A program made the position numbers and the translations under genes. From positions 1 through 64,000 of the forward strand of contig CAZTPF010000001.1 of the NCBI GenBank assembly GCA_964614655.1: a DNA stretch of 64,000 bases, given 5' to 3'. The stretch comes from Casp-actino8 sp964614655. Its GTDB lineage: Bacteria > Actinomycetota > Acidimicrobiia > Acidimicrobiales > Ilumatobacteraceae. Under the pieces are notes generated by a model. That model was not told the origin of the DNA. It saw nothing but the letters and a program-made list of their open reading frames with translations, and searched no databases. Positions 17,238-25,900 of this stretch are shown piece by piece. Position 1 is the first letter of the stretch, and every line of letters begins with the position of its first letter.

Positions 17238-18674
17238 ATGGCAACCATCTCGATCATGCAAGCGCTCGCCGACAAGGCGACCGAGGATCCCACGCGTCCG
17301 GCGATCACGTGCGGCGATCACACCGTCACCCGAGCCGAGCTCGAGTCGCGCACCAATCGTCTGGCCCGGGCCTTCGCCGACATGGGTGTCACCCACGGAA
17401 GTTTCGTGACGGTCGCCCTCCCCAACTCGGTCGCGTTCTACGAGGCCTGCATCGCGGCCTGGAAGTTGGGGGCGATTCCGCAACCAGTGAGTTACCGACT
17501 CCCCGATCGTGAGCGTCAAGCGATCGTCGAACTGGCCGAGTCGTCACTCGTGGTGGGTGCGGACGCCGCTGCTCATCCGGGTCGACGAACGGTTCCAGCC
17601 GGCTACGAACCCGATGCGTCGATCGACGATTCACCCTTGCCCGACACGACCGCGCCGGCGATGAAAGCACCCACGTCGGGTGGATCGACCGGGCGGCCGA
17701 AACTCATCGTGGCCGGCGACCCCGGAGTGGTGAACGTCGGCATGCCCGGAATGGGCCAACGCGTCGACGGCGTCGTGTGCATACCCGGACCGCTGTACCA
17801 CAACGCCCCGTTCTCGTTCGGCGCCGGTTCACTCTTCCACGGCAACCACCTCGTGATCCTTCCCAGTTTCGACGCCGAAGCCACCTTGGCCGCGATCGAA
17901 CGCCACCGAGCCGACTGGATCCTCTTCGTTCCGACGATGATGTCGCGGATCTCGCGTCTGCCCGACGACGTGAAGAACCGCTACGACCTCTCGTCGCTCG
18001 CCGTGGTCTGGCACATGGCGGCGCCGTGTCCGCCATGGCTGAAAGAAGAGTGGTGCAACTGGCTCGGCGGCGAGAAGATCTTCGAGCTGTACGCCGGAAC
18101 CGAGGCTCAAGCCGTCACCATCATCCGCGGCGACGAGTGGCTCGCTCACCGCGGTTCGGTCGGCCGCGTGGTGACCGGTGAGATGAAAGTTCTCGATCCC
18201 GACTCGTACGAGGAGCTCCCACGGGGCACCGTCGGCGAGATCTTCATGCGCAACGACAGAGTCACCTACCGCTACCTCGGCGCCGAGGCGCGGAAGACCC
18301 CCGACGGCTGGGAGAGTCTCGGTGACATGGGTTGGATCGACGACGAGGGATACGTGTACCTCACCGATCGTCGCGGCGACATGATTCTCTCGGGTGGTGC
18401 CAACATCTATCCGGCCGAGATCGAGAACGCGCTATCCGAGCACCCGCACGTGGTGTCGTCGGCCGTGATCGGCTTGCCCGACGAAGACCTCGGCAACCGA
18501 GTGCACGCGATGGTGCAGGTGTCGGCTCCGATCTCCGACGACGAGATGCGCACCTTCCTCGCCGAGCGACTGGTGCGCTACAAGATCCCGCGCACGTTCG
18601 AGTTCGTCGACCACGCCGTTCGCGACGATGCCGGCAAGGTGCGGCGTTCGGCGCTACGCGACGAACGTTCCTGA
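17238..18674 (+). CDS. Acyl-CoA ligase of the ANL superfamily (FadD-like)
   Basis: A 478-residue AMP-forming ligase. The phosphate loop TSGGSTGRPK is at residues 146-155, the adenylation motif LYAGTEAQ follows, GWESLGDMGWIDDEGYVYLTDRRGDMILSG-type core motifs are present, and catalytic Lys467 lies in DAGKVRRSAL. It activates a carboxylic acid to an acyl-CoA through an acyl-adenylate. It is the last gene of the ten-gene ipd operon. Candidate substrates are HIP-like propionates or bile-acid-type side chains, as for FadD3 or FadD17 in mycobacteria, but sequence alone cannot decide. The next gene is convergent 9 bp away. Confidence 0.87.
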   Translation: MATISIMQALADKATEDPTRPAITCGDHTVTRAELESRTNRLARAFADMGVTHGSFVTVALPNSVAFYEACIAAWKLGAIPQPVSYRLPDRERQAIVELAESSLVVGADAAAHPGRRTVPAGYEPDASIDDSPLPDTTAPAMKAPTSGGSTGRPKLIVAGDPGVVNVGMPGMGQRVDGVVCIPGPLYHNAPFSFGAGSLFHGNHLVILPSFDAEATLAAIERHRADWILFVPTMMSRISRLPDDVKNRYDLSSLAVVWHMAAPCPPWLKEEWCNWLGGEKIFELYAGTEAQAVTIIRGDEWLAHRGSVGRVVTGEMKVLDPDSYEELPRGTVGEIFMRNDRVTYRYLGAEARKTPDGWESLGDMGWIDDEGYVYLTDRRGDMILSGGANIYPAEIENALSEHPHVVSSAVIGLPDEDLGNRVHAMVQVSAPISDDEMRTFLAERLVRYKIPRTFEFVDHAVRDDAGKVRRSALRDERS

Positions 18675-18683
18675 GCGAAGGGC

Positions 18684-19850
18684 CTACGCCCGTTCGAAGA
18701 CGACCGGCAACGAGTGAATGCCACGCACGAAAGAGGCGTGGCTGTACTCGGGCACGAAATCGGGTCGGGCGAACCGGATCTTCTTCAATCGGCTGAACAT
18801 CTCGCGGAAGATCGAACGCAACTCGAGCCGGGCCAGGTTGGCGCCGAGGCACAGATGCGGACCCCAGCCGAAGGCGATGTGCGTGTTGGGTGAACGGCGG
18901 GCGTCGAACACGTCGGGTTCGACGAACACGTCCTCGTCGCGGTTGGCCGACAGGTAGTGCATGAGCACCTGGGAACCAGCCGGAATGGTGGTGCCTCGCA
19001 CCTCGACATCCTGAGTGGTGGTGCGGTTCATGTGGTTGATGGGCGACACCCAGCGGAGCATCTCTTCCATGGCCGATTCGAGGTTCTCGGGTGACTGCGC
19101 GGCCCACTCGAGTTGCTCGGGTCGACGCACCAGCGCCTCGAGTCCGCCGGCGATCACGTTGCGCGTGGTCTCGTTGCCACCCACCAGCAAGAGGAGCGAG
19201 TTGCCGATCACGTGGGCGTCGTCGAGGGACTCGCCTTCGGAGCCGCCGTGCATGAGCTTGCTCACCAGATCGTCTCCGGGACGGGAACGTCGCTGTTCCA
19301 TGACCTCGGAGATGTAGGCGTAGTACTCGAGGGCAGCGTTCATGACGTCCTCGGTCACGTACTCGGCCTTGTCGGATCCGGCGATCATGCGATCGCTCCA
19401 GGTCTGCAACTTCTCGTAGTCGCTCTCGGGTGCACCGAGCATCTCGCCGATGAGGGTCATGGGCAGGGGCCGGGCGATGTCGGCGACCACGTCGCATTCA
19501 CCACGGTCGATCACCGAATCGACGAGGCGCTTGCTCACCTCGGTCACGTGGTCTTCGTACGCCTTCATCTGCCGAGGACCAAAGCCGCGAGCCACGACCC
19601 GGCGCTGATCGGCATGACTCGGATCGTCGGCGTCGATCATCGACGATTGTGGAACACCGTTCGGACGCGAGCCGTGCGTGGCGTTGCTGAAGAGCTGCGG
19701 TTGGCGTTCGGCCCAGCGGACGTCGTCCAACTTGGTGAGGGCCCACATACCGTTCACGTCGCGGTAGACGGGCTCGTTGGCTCTGATCCACGCCAGTTCG
19801 GCGAACGGACCTCGCTGGTACCAGTCCCGATCCAAGATGTCGATGCGCAT
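18684..19850 (-). CDS. Cytochrome P450, CYP142/CYP125-like steroid side-chain hydroxylase
   Basis: A 388-residue soluble bacterial P450. The I-helix motif is GGNETTR, the ExxR motif is EMLR, and the haem-binding loop FGWGPHLCLG (327-336) carries the ligand Cys334. The C-terminus EYSHASFVRGIHSLPVVF resembles the CYP142/CYP124 clade that oxidises the terminal methyl of cholestenone to the 26-acid. Substrate assignment is inferred from this resemblance and from the nearby racemase, FadD19-like and EchA19-like genes. The ATG has a strong AAAGGAGG ribosome binding site, unlike most neighbours, and a TACTGT hexamer lies about 20 nt upstream. Redox partners are not in the window. Confidence 0.87.
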   Translation of the reverse strand: MRIDILDRDWYQRGPFAELAWIRANEPVYRDVNGMWALTKLDDVRWAERQPQLFSNATHGSRPNGVPQSSMIDADDPSHADQRRVVARGFGPRQMKAYEDHVTEVSKRLVDSVIDRGECDVVADIARPLPMTLIGEMLGAPESDYEKLQTWSDRMIAGSDKAEYVTEDVMNAALEYYAYISEVMEQRRSRPGDDLVSKLMHGGSEGESLDDAHVIGNSLLLLVGGNETTRNVIAGGLEALVRRPEQLEWAAQSPENLESAMEEMLRWVSPINHMNRTTTQDVEVRGTTIPAGSQVLMHYLSANRDEDVFVEPDVFDARRSPNTHIAFGWGPHLCLGANLARLELRSIFREMFSRLKKIRFARPDFVPEYSHASFVRGIHSLPVVFERA

Positions 19851-19869
19851 GGCCCCCTCCTTTCCGACG

Positions 19870-19875
19870 ACAGTA
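19870..19875 (-). promoter_or_regulatory. Possible -10 hexamer TACTGT of the P450 gene
   Basis: Lies 19 nt before ATG 19850, leaving a short leader that contains the strong AAAGGAGG ribosome binding site. This contrasts with the leaderless pattern of neighbours. Confidence 0.4.
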
Positions 19876-19935
19876 GTGAGCCTGGTCGCTCGTGTGTAAT
19901 CGCCCCGAATCAGGCACAGAGCAGGTCGCGTGCGT

Positions 19936-19941
19936 CAGACT
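19936..19941 (+). promoter_or_regulatory. Possible -10 hexamer CAGACT of the binding lipoprotein
   Basis: Ends 6 nt before ATG 19948. The same hexamer at the same spacing precedes 23375 and 55539. Confidence 0.4.
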
Positions 19942-19947
19942 GGCGTC

Positions 19948-21447
19948 ATGCCCCTCACCTCCCGACGCCCCCGCTCATCGACTCGCCTGGCCGCGATCGC
20001 ACTCGCTTCGCTCGTGATCGCCTCGTGCGCGAACCGTGACGAGGCGACCCCCGCGCCCACCGAGGCTCCGGCCACGTCGATGGCACCATCGGAATCGACG
20101 CCCGACACCACGGTCGCACCCGACTCGACGACGGCCCCTGAGCCGACCACCGTCACCTTCGGCGATCTCGCATCGCCGTGTGGCCCGGCCGCCGACGGAG
20201 CGACCCCCACCGTGCTGGCCGCCGAGGCCGGCGGGTCGCCCGACCGCATCCGACTCGCCGCCGCGTCCGACAAGGGCAACATCGCCGTCCCCGGACTCAA
20301 CGCCGAGTTGTACGACGCCGCCGTGGCCTTCGCCGGCTGGTGCAACGCGCAGGGTGGCATCGCCGGACTGCCGGTCGAGATCATCGACGCCGACTCCAAG
20401 TTGTTCGAAGTGCCGGCCCAGATGGAAGCCATCTGCGACAACGCCTTCGCCATGGCTGGCGGCGGTTTCGCCTTCGACGATCAGGAGTTCCCCCGCTTCC
20501 ACGAGTGCGACATGATCGACTTCGCCGGATTCGTGGTGACGGCCGCCAAGTCGAAGTCCGACAACATGTTCACTCCCATGCCCAATCCGTCGGACTTCAA
20601 GGACGGCGGCTGGTTCAAGTGGGCATTGTCGGTGAATCCGGAGGCCATGCAGTCGTTCGGCACCGTGTACTCCGATCTGCTCACGGCTCAGATCGTCGAA
20701 GAACAGTACGTGGAACTCATCGAGAAGATCGGCGGTATCGAGGTCGACATCCGTGTTCCCTACAGTTCGCTCGGTGAGGCCAACTGGGTGCCCATCGCCC
20801 AGCAGCTGAAGTCGCGCGACATTCGTGCTCTCGCCTTCGTGGGTGTGCCCGAAGTGCTCCCGCAACTCACCAAGGCCATGGACGAACTCAACTACCGACC
20901 CGACATCATCATGGCTGACGCCGGCTTCTACGCCGACGTCCTCCTCGAGCGCGGCGGCGCGAGCGTCGAGGGCGTGTTCGTCCGCACGGCCTATTCGCTC
21001 ATCGAAGAGGCCGACCGCGTCCCGGCCGTTCGCGACTATCTCGACATGATCGACGAACACCGGCCCGGTGGAAAGGTGTCGGGCCTCGGCATGCAAGGCC
21101 TGTCGGCCATGTTCCTCTTCGCAACTGCGGCGAAACCCTGTGTCGAGAGCGGAGAACTGTCGCGGGCCTGTGTGGTCGAACAAGCGTCCGGAATCACCAG
21201 CTGGACCGGTGGCGGACTCCACGCACCGGCCGATCCCGGCACCAACACGCCGAGCCCGTGCTATCAGATGATCGTCGTGAAAGACGGTGCCTTCACCCGC
21301 TCGTATCCGCCGGTTCCGCCGTCCGACGCCGATCGCGCCCTCGTCCCCACAGTCGAGATCACCGACGACGGATGGGCGTGTGACGACTCGACGTTGCTGC
21401 CACTCGACGGCGACTACGGCGACACGACACTCGGACTGCGTCCGTGA
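19948..21447 (+). CDS. Liv-type substrate-binding lipoprotein (paralogue 1)
   Basis: A 499-residue exported protein with signal peptide and lipobox LVIASC, a Thr/Pro/Ser-rich linker, then a type I periplasmic-binding domain of the branched-chain amino-acid/amide group. Characteristic blocks shared with the second paralogue (37408) include AFAGWCNAQGGI, GGGFAFDDQEFPRFHEC and SLGEANWVP. Cysteines at SPCGPA, GWCN and FHEC are conserved between the two. The start is ATG 19948, 6 nt after CAGACT. It has no permease next to it, so it may use the transporter at 38629-42325. Its divergent neighbour is the P450 gene, suggesting a steroid-related ligand. Confidence 0.82.
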   Translation: MPLTSRRPRSSTRLAAIALASLVIASCANRDEATPAPTEAPATSMAPSESTPDTTVAPDSTTAPEPTTVTFGDLASPCGPAADGATPTVLAAEAGGSPDRIRLAAASDKGNIAVPGLNAELYDAAVAFAGWCNAQGGIAGLPVEIIDADSKLFEVPAQMEAICDNAFAMAGGGFAFDDQEFPRFHECDMIDFAGFVVTAAKSKSDNMFTPMPNPSDFKDGGWFKWALSVNPEAMQSFGTVYSDLLTAQIVEEQYVELIEKIGGIEVDIRVPYSSLGEANWVPIAQQLKSRDIRALAFVGVPEVLPQLTKAMDELNYRPDIIMADAGFYADVLLERGGASVEGVFVRTAYSLIEEADRVPAVRDYLDMIDEHRPGGKVSGLGMQGLSAMFLFATAAKPCVESGELSRACVVEQASGITSWTGGGLHAPADPGTNTPSPCYQMIVVKDGAFTRSYPPVPPSDADRALVPTVEITDDGWACDDSTLLPLDGDYGDTTLGLRP

Positions 21448-21459
21448 CGTGACGTCGGC

Positions 21460-23375
21460 TCACACGGTGACGAGTTCGACCTCGACCGACGTGTCGTAGA
21501 AGGCGACACCACCACCCCAGTCGGTGGCGGTGTCGTTGGTCAGATCGTTCACACCGAGTCCGTCGCGGGTGCGGTCGCCGATCCAGCCGAAGGGCACCAT
21601 CACGAGACCCGGCCTCACCCGCGGTGATTCGCTCACCCGGGCCACGGCTCGCAAACGACCGCGATCGTTGACCACGTCGACGAGGTCGCCGTCCTTGATG
21701 CGGCGCGTCGCGGCGTCGGCCGGATGCAATTCGCAGAAGAGCTCCCCTTCCGGTCCGGCGTGTCCGTCGAGATGCGAGTACGACGCGTTCAGGAAACGCT
21801 GATGGAACTTCGGCGACATGAGCGACAGCGGGTAACGCCCCCCGCCGTCGACCGCACCCTCCGACGGAGGTGTGTAGGTGGGGAAACGACCATGACCCTC
21901 CCGTTCGAGGGCGGCATTGGCAAGGGGCAGTCGACCGTCGGGGAACGGGTAGCCGTCGACGAAAGGACGGGCGTCGTCGGTACCGGGCACACGGGTCCAC
22001 CCCCGTGTCTTCAATTCGTCGAGATCGAATCCGTCGAGACAGGTGGCCAGCAGCTCGTCGTCGGAGGCGAAGAGTTCGGGATCGGTGAAACCCATGGCCC
22101 GAGAGAGACGGCGCCACAGTTCAGTGTTGGGGACGCTCTCGCCCACCGGTTCGATCGCCTTGTGGTTGAAGCCCACGTAGAGATGACCCCAGGCCGGCAC
22201 CACGTCGTCCTGCTCGATCTGCGTGCAGGCCGGAAAGATCACGTCGGCGTAGCGAGCGGTGTCGGTGAGGAACTGCTCCGACACCACGGTGAAGACGTCG
22301 GGCTGCTGCAGGCCCCTGCGCAGAAGGCCGGCCTCAGGAGCCGTGACCACCGGATTGCCGTTGAAGACGAACACGCACTTGATCGGCGGATCGAGCGTCT
22401 CGTCGAGCAGAGCGCGTCCGAGACGATTCATGCTGATCGGGCGACGATCGGCGACCGGCGACAGGTGCGGGGTCGCGAACTTCGAGATGTCGACCGACGA
22501 GCGGCTGTACGAACCGACACTTCGCGAATAGCCGCCGCCGAGATGCTTCCAGGCGCCGATCAGGACCGGCAGCAACGACACCGTGCGAAAGAACTGTGCA
22601 CCGCTCTCTCGATGCTCGGCACCGACGAGAGTACGGATGAAAGAAGCACCCGATGTGGCGTACTCGCGCGCGAACCGTTCGACGTCGACGGTCTCGAGGC
22701 CGCATTCGGATGCCGCGCGCTCGGGAGTCCAGTGGGCGACGTGGGCGGCCAACTCGTCGAAACCGGTCGTGAAACGATCGAGGTGGTCGTGATCGACGAG
22801 GTCGTCGCGCACGATCACGTGCATCACACCGAGGGCGAAGGCGACGTCGGTGCCGGGTCGAAGTTGCAGGAACCAATCGGCCGCGTCGGCCGTGACGGTG
22901 CGAACCGGGTCGATCACGACGACCTTGGCACCTCTGGCGCGAGCCTTCTCGATGTACGGCCACANNNNNNNNNNNNNNNNNNNNNNNNNNNNNNNNNNNN
23001 NNNNNNNNNNNNNNNNNNNNNNNNNNNNNNNNNNNNNNNNNNNNNNNNNNNNNNNNNNNNNNNNTGCCCGCCCCACGTGTCGATCACGTGATGCACGCGT
23101 TCGGCGACGATCGAGAGAGCTTCGTCCCACGACGCCGGGCGGAACCAGCCATGACCTTTCGGACCGTCGAGAACGAGCGGTGTGAGGATGCGATCGGGGC
23201 TGTACACGCGGTCGAGGAAGCGATTGACCTTCGGGCAGAGCTCGCCCTGCGAATAGGGGTGATCGGAATTGCCGCGCATCTTGACCGCCACACCGTCGTC
23301 GACTGTGACCTCCCAACCACACGAGTCGGGGCAGTCGTGATGGCAGGTTCCGAGCACGATCCGGGTGGAGGACAT
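21460..23375 (-). CDS. Molybdopterin-dependent oxidoreductase (DMSO reductase family), interrupted by an N gap
   Basis: The N-terminus has GTCHHDCPDSCGW followed by GELCPK, a Cys-x3-Cys-x3-Cys...Cys [4Fe-4S] site of the bis-MGD enzyme family. Later blocks (DPVRTVTADAADWFLQLRPGTD, VFVFNGNPVVTAPEAG, YADVIFPACTQIEQDD) and a C-terminal molydopterin-dinucleotide domain complete the fold. The 100 N at 22965-23064 break the frame, so the gap length is nominal. The region holding the probable metal ligand is lost. It appears cytoplasmic, without a Tat signal and without electron-transfer subunits. Start ATG 23375 follows CAGACT by 6 nt. The substrate is unknown. Confidence 0.85.
22965..23064. other. 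Assembly gap (100 N) in the molybdopterin oxidoreductase
   Basis: No duplicated flanks. The reading frame shifts across it, so 100 is a placeholder. The lost segment covers the N-terminal third of the catalytic domain. Confidence 0.95.
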
Positions 23376-23381
23376 CGCCTC

Positions 23382-23387
23382 AGTCTG
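23382..23387 (-). promoter_or_regulatory. Possible -10 hexamer CAGACT of the molybdopterin enzyme
   Basis: Ends 6 nt before ATG 23375. The opposing SnoaL-like gene instead has a TAGGAT about 40 nt upstream and a leader with a GGGGA ribosome binding site. Confidence 0.4.
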
Positions 23388-23457
23388 CCAAGGAGACTCG
23401 ACGGGTGCGAGCCGTTTAGGATCGTTCCGACGTTCACATCGACAGGATGGGGAAAAC

Positions 23458-23883
23458 ATGTCGAACGAAGCTCTCGATCGTGCTCACATCGCCGATCTCC
23501 TGAATCGCTACACCTGGGCTCTGTCCGACCGTGACTGGTCGGCGTGGGTCGGGGTGTTCACACCCGACGCCCACGTCGACTACTCGACGGCCGGTGGTCC
23601 GGTGGGCGATCCGAAATCGGCCGCCGACACCTTCAACGGGATGATGGGAATGTTCGACGTGAATCTCTCGTCGGGCTCCAATCTCACGATCTCGTTCACC
23701 GACGACGACACGGCCAAGGTGCGGTCGATGTACACGATGGTCATGCGGATCCCGGGGGCCGACGGAGCCGACCCCACCTACATGCAGGCGAGCGGCTGGT
23801 ACGACGACACCGTGGTGCGCACCGCCGACGGATGGCGTATCGCCAATCGCTTCGAACAGCTCGTCTACGTGAAGCCGGCCTGA
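23458..23883 (+). CDS. SnoaL-like (NTF2 fold) protein
   Basis: A 141-residue NTF2-like protein (pattern IADLLNRYTWALSDRDWSAWVGVFTPDAHVDYS, then DDTVVRTADGWRIANR). SnoaL-like proteins include polyketide cyclases, ketosteroid isomerases and dehydratases; many are uncharacterised. The ATG at 23458 has a GGGGAAAAC leader signal. One base separates its stop from the APH-fold gene (TGACATG), so the two are co-transcribed. A steroid-isomerase-like activity is conceivable, given the locus, but unproven. Confidence 0.75.
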   Translation: MSNEALDRAHIADLLNRYTWALSDRDWSAWVGVFTPDAHVDYSTAGGPVGDPKSAADTFNGMMGMFDVNLSSGSNLTISFTDDDTAKVRSMYTMVMRIPGADGADPTYMQASGWYDDTVVRTADGWRIANRFEQLVYVKPA

Positions 23884-23884
23884 C

Positions 23885-24964
23885 ATGCCGTTGCCGTCGA
23901 AGCGCGATCCGGCCGAACTGGCCCGCACCCTCGAACCGTGGTTCGCCGAACGTCTCGGCGCACCATGTCGTATCTCCGACGTCGGTATCCCCGAGGGAAC
24001 CGGCATGAGCAGCGAGACCCTTCTCTTCACGATCCACCACGGTGACCGCAGCGAACCGGTGGTCACCCGACTGCGTCCCGACATGACCGACTGGCCGGTG
24101 TTCCCGGTGTACGACCTGGCCGCCCAGGCCGGTGCCATGAACCTCGTCGGCCGTTACACCTCGGTACCGGTTCCGAACGTGCGATTCGTCGAGCGCGACG
24201 AGTCGCTTCTCGGTTCGCCCTTTCTCGTGATGGATCGGGTCGGCGGACTGGCTCTGCCCGACATGCCTCCCTACGTCTTCGGCGGCAGCTTCCTCGACGG
24301 GTTCTCGATCGACGATCAACGGACGCTCGCTCGAACGGTGGCCGCGCTCCAGGCCCAGATCCACTCGATCGACCTCGACGGCGCTCGCGCCGACGGGTTC
24401 GATCTCTCGTTTCTCCCCGCCCTCGACGGCGACGACGTCTCACGACTCCTCGCCCAGCAGCGTGCCTACTACGACTGGGCTCGCGGCGACTTGCGACTTC
24501 CCGTCATCGAACGGGCCCTCGACTGGCTCGCCGCCCGCCGTCCGAAGAATCCCGGACCGACAGTCCTCAACTGGGGTGACGCTCGCCCCGGCAACGTGAT
24601 GTTCGACGGCCTCACCCCCACGGCAGTTCTCGACTGGGAGATGGTCGACGCTGGCCCGGCCGGCGTCGACGTCGGATGGCTCGTGTTCATGCACATGTTC
24701 TTCCAGTCGCTCGCCGACGTCTTCCAGTTGCCGGGTTTCCCCGAGTTCTGCCGGGCCGACGACGTACAAGAGGCCTACGTGAATGCTGGTGGTCGCGAAA
24801 TCGAAGACTTCGACTGGTACGTCACCTACGCCAGCCTGCGCTTCGCCGCCATTGCCATTCGCACGTCCCTACGCGAAGTGTCGTACGGGAATCGCGAGAT
24901 GCCCGACGATCCCGAAGATCTCATCATGCACAAGTCGATGCTCTACGAGCAGATCGACGGCTGA
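23885..24964 (+). CDS. APH-fold phosphotransferase-like protein
   Basis: A 359-residue protein of the aminoglycoside phosphotransferase/choline-kinase fold. The usual HGDxxxxN loop appears as NWGDARPGNVM (catalytic Asp retained, His replaced) and the metal motif as VLDWEM. Genes of this kind are common in actinobacterial lipid- and steroid-degradation loci, where their substrates are largely unknown; resistance to aminoglycosides is not implied. It follows the SnoaL-like gene by one base and converges with the epimerase gene on the other strand with essentially no spacer. Confidence 0.8.
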   Translation: MPLPSKRDPAELARTLEPWFAERLGAPCRISDVGIPEGTGMSSETLLFTIHHGDRSEPVVTRLRPDMTDWPVFPVYDLAAQAGAMNLVGRYTSVPVPNVRFVERDESLLGSPFLVMDRVGGLALPDMPPYVFGGSFLDGFSIDDQRTLARTVAALQAQIHSIDLDGARADGFDLSFLPALDGDDVSRLLAQQRAYYDWARGDLRLPVIERALDWLAARRPKNPGPTVLNWGDARPGNVMFDGLTPTAVLDWEMVDAGPAGVDVGWLVFMHMFFQSLADVFQLPGFPEFCRADDVQEAYVNAGGREIEDFDWYVTYASLRFAAIAIRTSLREVSYGNREMPDDPEDLIMHKSMLYEQIDG

Positions 24965-24965
24965 T

Positions 24966-25895
24966 CTAGCTCTTCAGCAACTCCGGACGGTTGGCCGCGA
25001 TCTGGCGGCGAATCCCGTCGCGCCAATCGACCGTGGTGTGGAAACCGCGGTCGTGAAGCTTCGACAGATCGGGGATGATGGCGGCGATCGTCGCCGTGGT
25101 GGGGTTGAACTTAGGAGTGAGACCGGTGAGCCGACCCATTTCCTCGCACCAGTCCTCGATCGACACGATCTGGTCGCCACCCCAGTTGACGATCTCGGCC
25201 GGCGTCGACGCGTACGACAAGAGGTACGGGATGCTGCGCGCGATGTCGTCGGCGTGAATCGGTGTGTAGCTCGTGGGTTGATCGACGTGCACGGGCACCG
25301 GGATGTCGCGCTCCATCATCATGAGGTGGAACAGCATCCAGCCGTACTGGTCGCCGTAGGGCACGTTCAGTCGGGCGATCACCGTCGGTACGCCGAGGCG
25401 CTTCGCAGTGTGCTGCACCAGAACCTCGCCGGCGATCTTGGAGATGCTGTAGGTAGGCATTCCCGGCATCGGGCGATGGCTGTCGCCGAGCAGATCGGTT
25501 TCGATGCGGGGTTCGTGATCGTGCGGCGCATAGACGGCCGTGGACGAACAGTGGAAGAAGGTCAGGCGATCACTGCGCGACGCGGCCGTCTCCATGAGGT
25601 CGGCGCTGCCGTGGGCGTTGCTCGCGAAGGCCTCTTCGAAGTTGCTGCTCTTGGCGACGGCGAAGTGCAGGACGAGATCGAGATCGTTCGGTACCTCGTC
25701 GAGTCGGCCCTTCTCCAGATCAATACTCACCGTTTTCACGTTCTGCGCTTCCCACGGCTCACGCTGAGCGGGATCCCGGAATCGCGCGGCACCGAACACG
25801 GTGTTGCCCTGCGCGGCCAGTGAGGCGGCGAGCGGTCCGGCGACCCAGCCGGTGACGCCCGTGACGAGGATGCGTTGTCCAGTGATCGGTTCCAT
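24966..25895 (-). CDS. NAD-dependent epimerase/dehydratase (extended SDR)
   Basis: A 309-residue extended SDR with the N-terminal cofactor motif VTGVTGWVAGPLA, HCSSTAVY and catalytic YSISK, followed by ARLNVPYGD, as in sugar-nucleotide or 3-beta-hydroxysteroid-type dehydrogenases. ATG 25895 lies 5 bp after the stop of the upstream gene. It is the last gene of a seven-gene minus-strand operon (29534 to 24966). The specific reaction is unknown. Confidence 0.82.
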   Translation of the reverse strand: MEPITGQRILVTGVTGWVAGPLAASLAAQGNTVFGAARFRDPAQREPWEAQNVKTVSIDLEKGRLDEVPNDLDLVLHFAVAKSSNFEEAFASNAHGSADLMETAASRSDRLTFFHCSSTAVYAPHDHEPRIETDLLGDSHRPMPGMPTYSISKIAGEVLVQHTAKRLGVPTVIARLNVPYGDQYGWMLFHLMMMERDIPVPVHVDQPTSYTPIHADDIARSIPYLLSYASTPAEIVNWGGDQIVSIEDWCEEMGRLTGLTPKFNPTTATIAAIIPDLSKLHDRGFHTTVDWRDGIRRQIAANRPELLKS

Positions 25896-25900
25896 GTCCC

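Noticed and set aside
23885..24964. Aminoglycoside resistance gene
   Set aside because: The fold is APH-like but the HGD loop is altered (NWGD) and the context is catabolic, so resistance is not supported.
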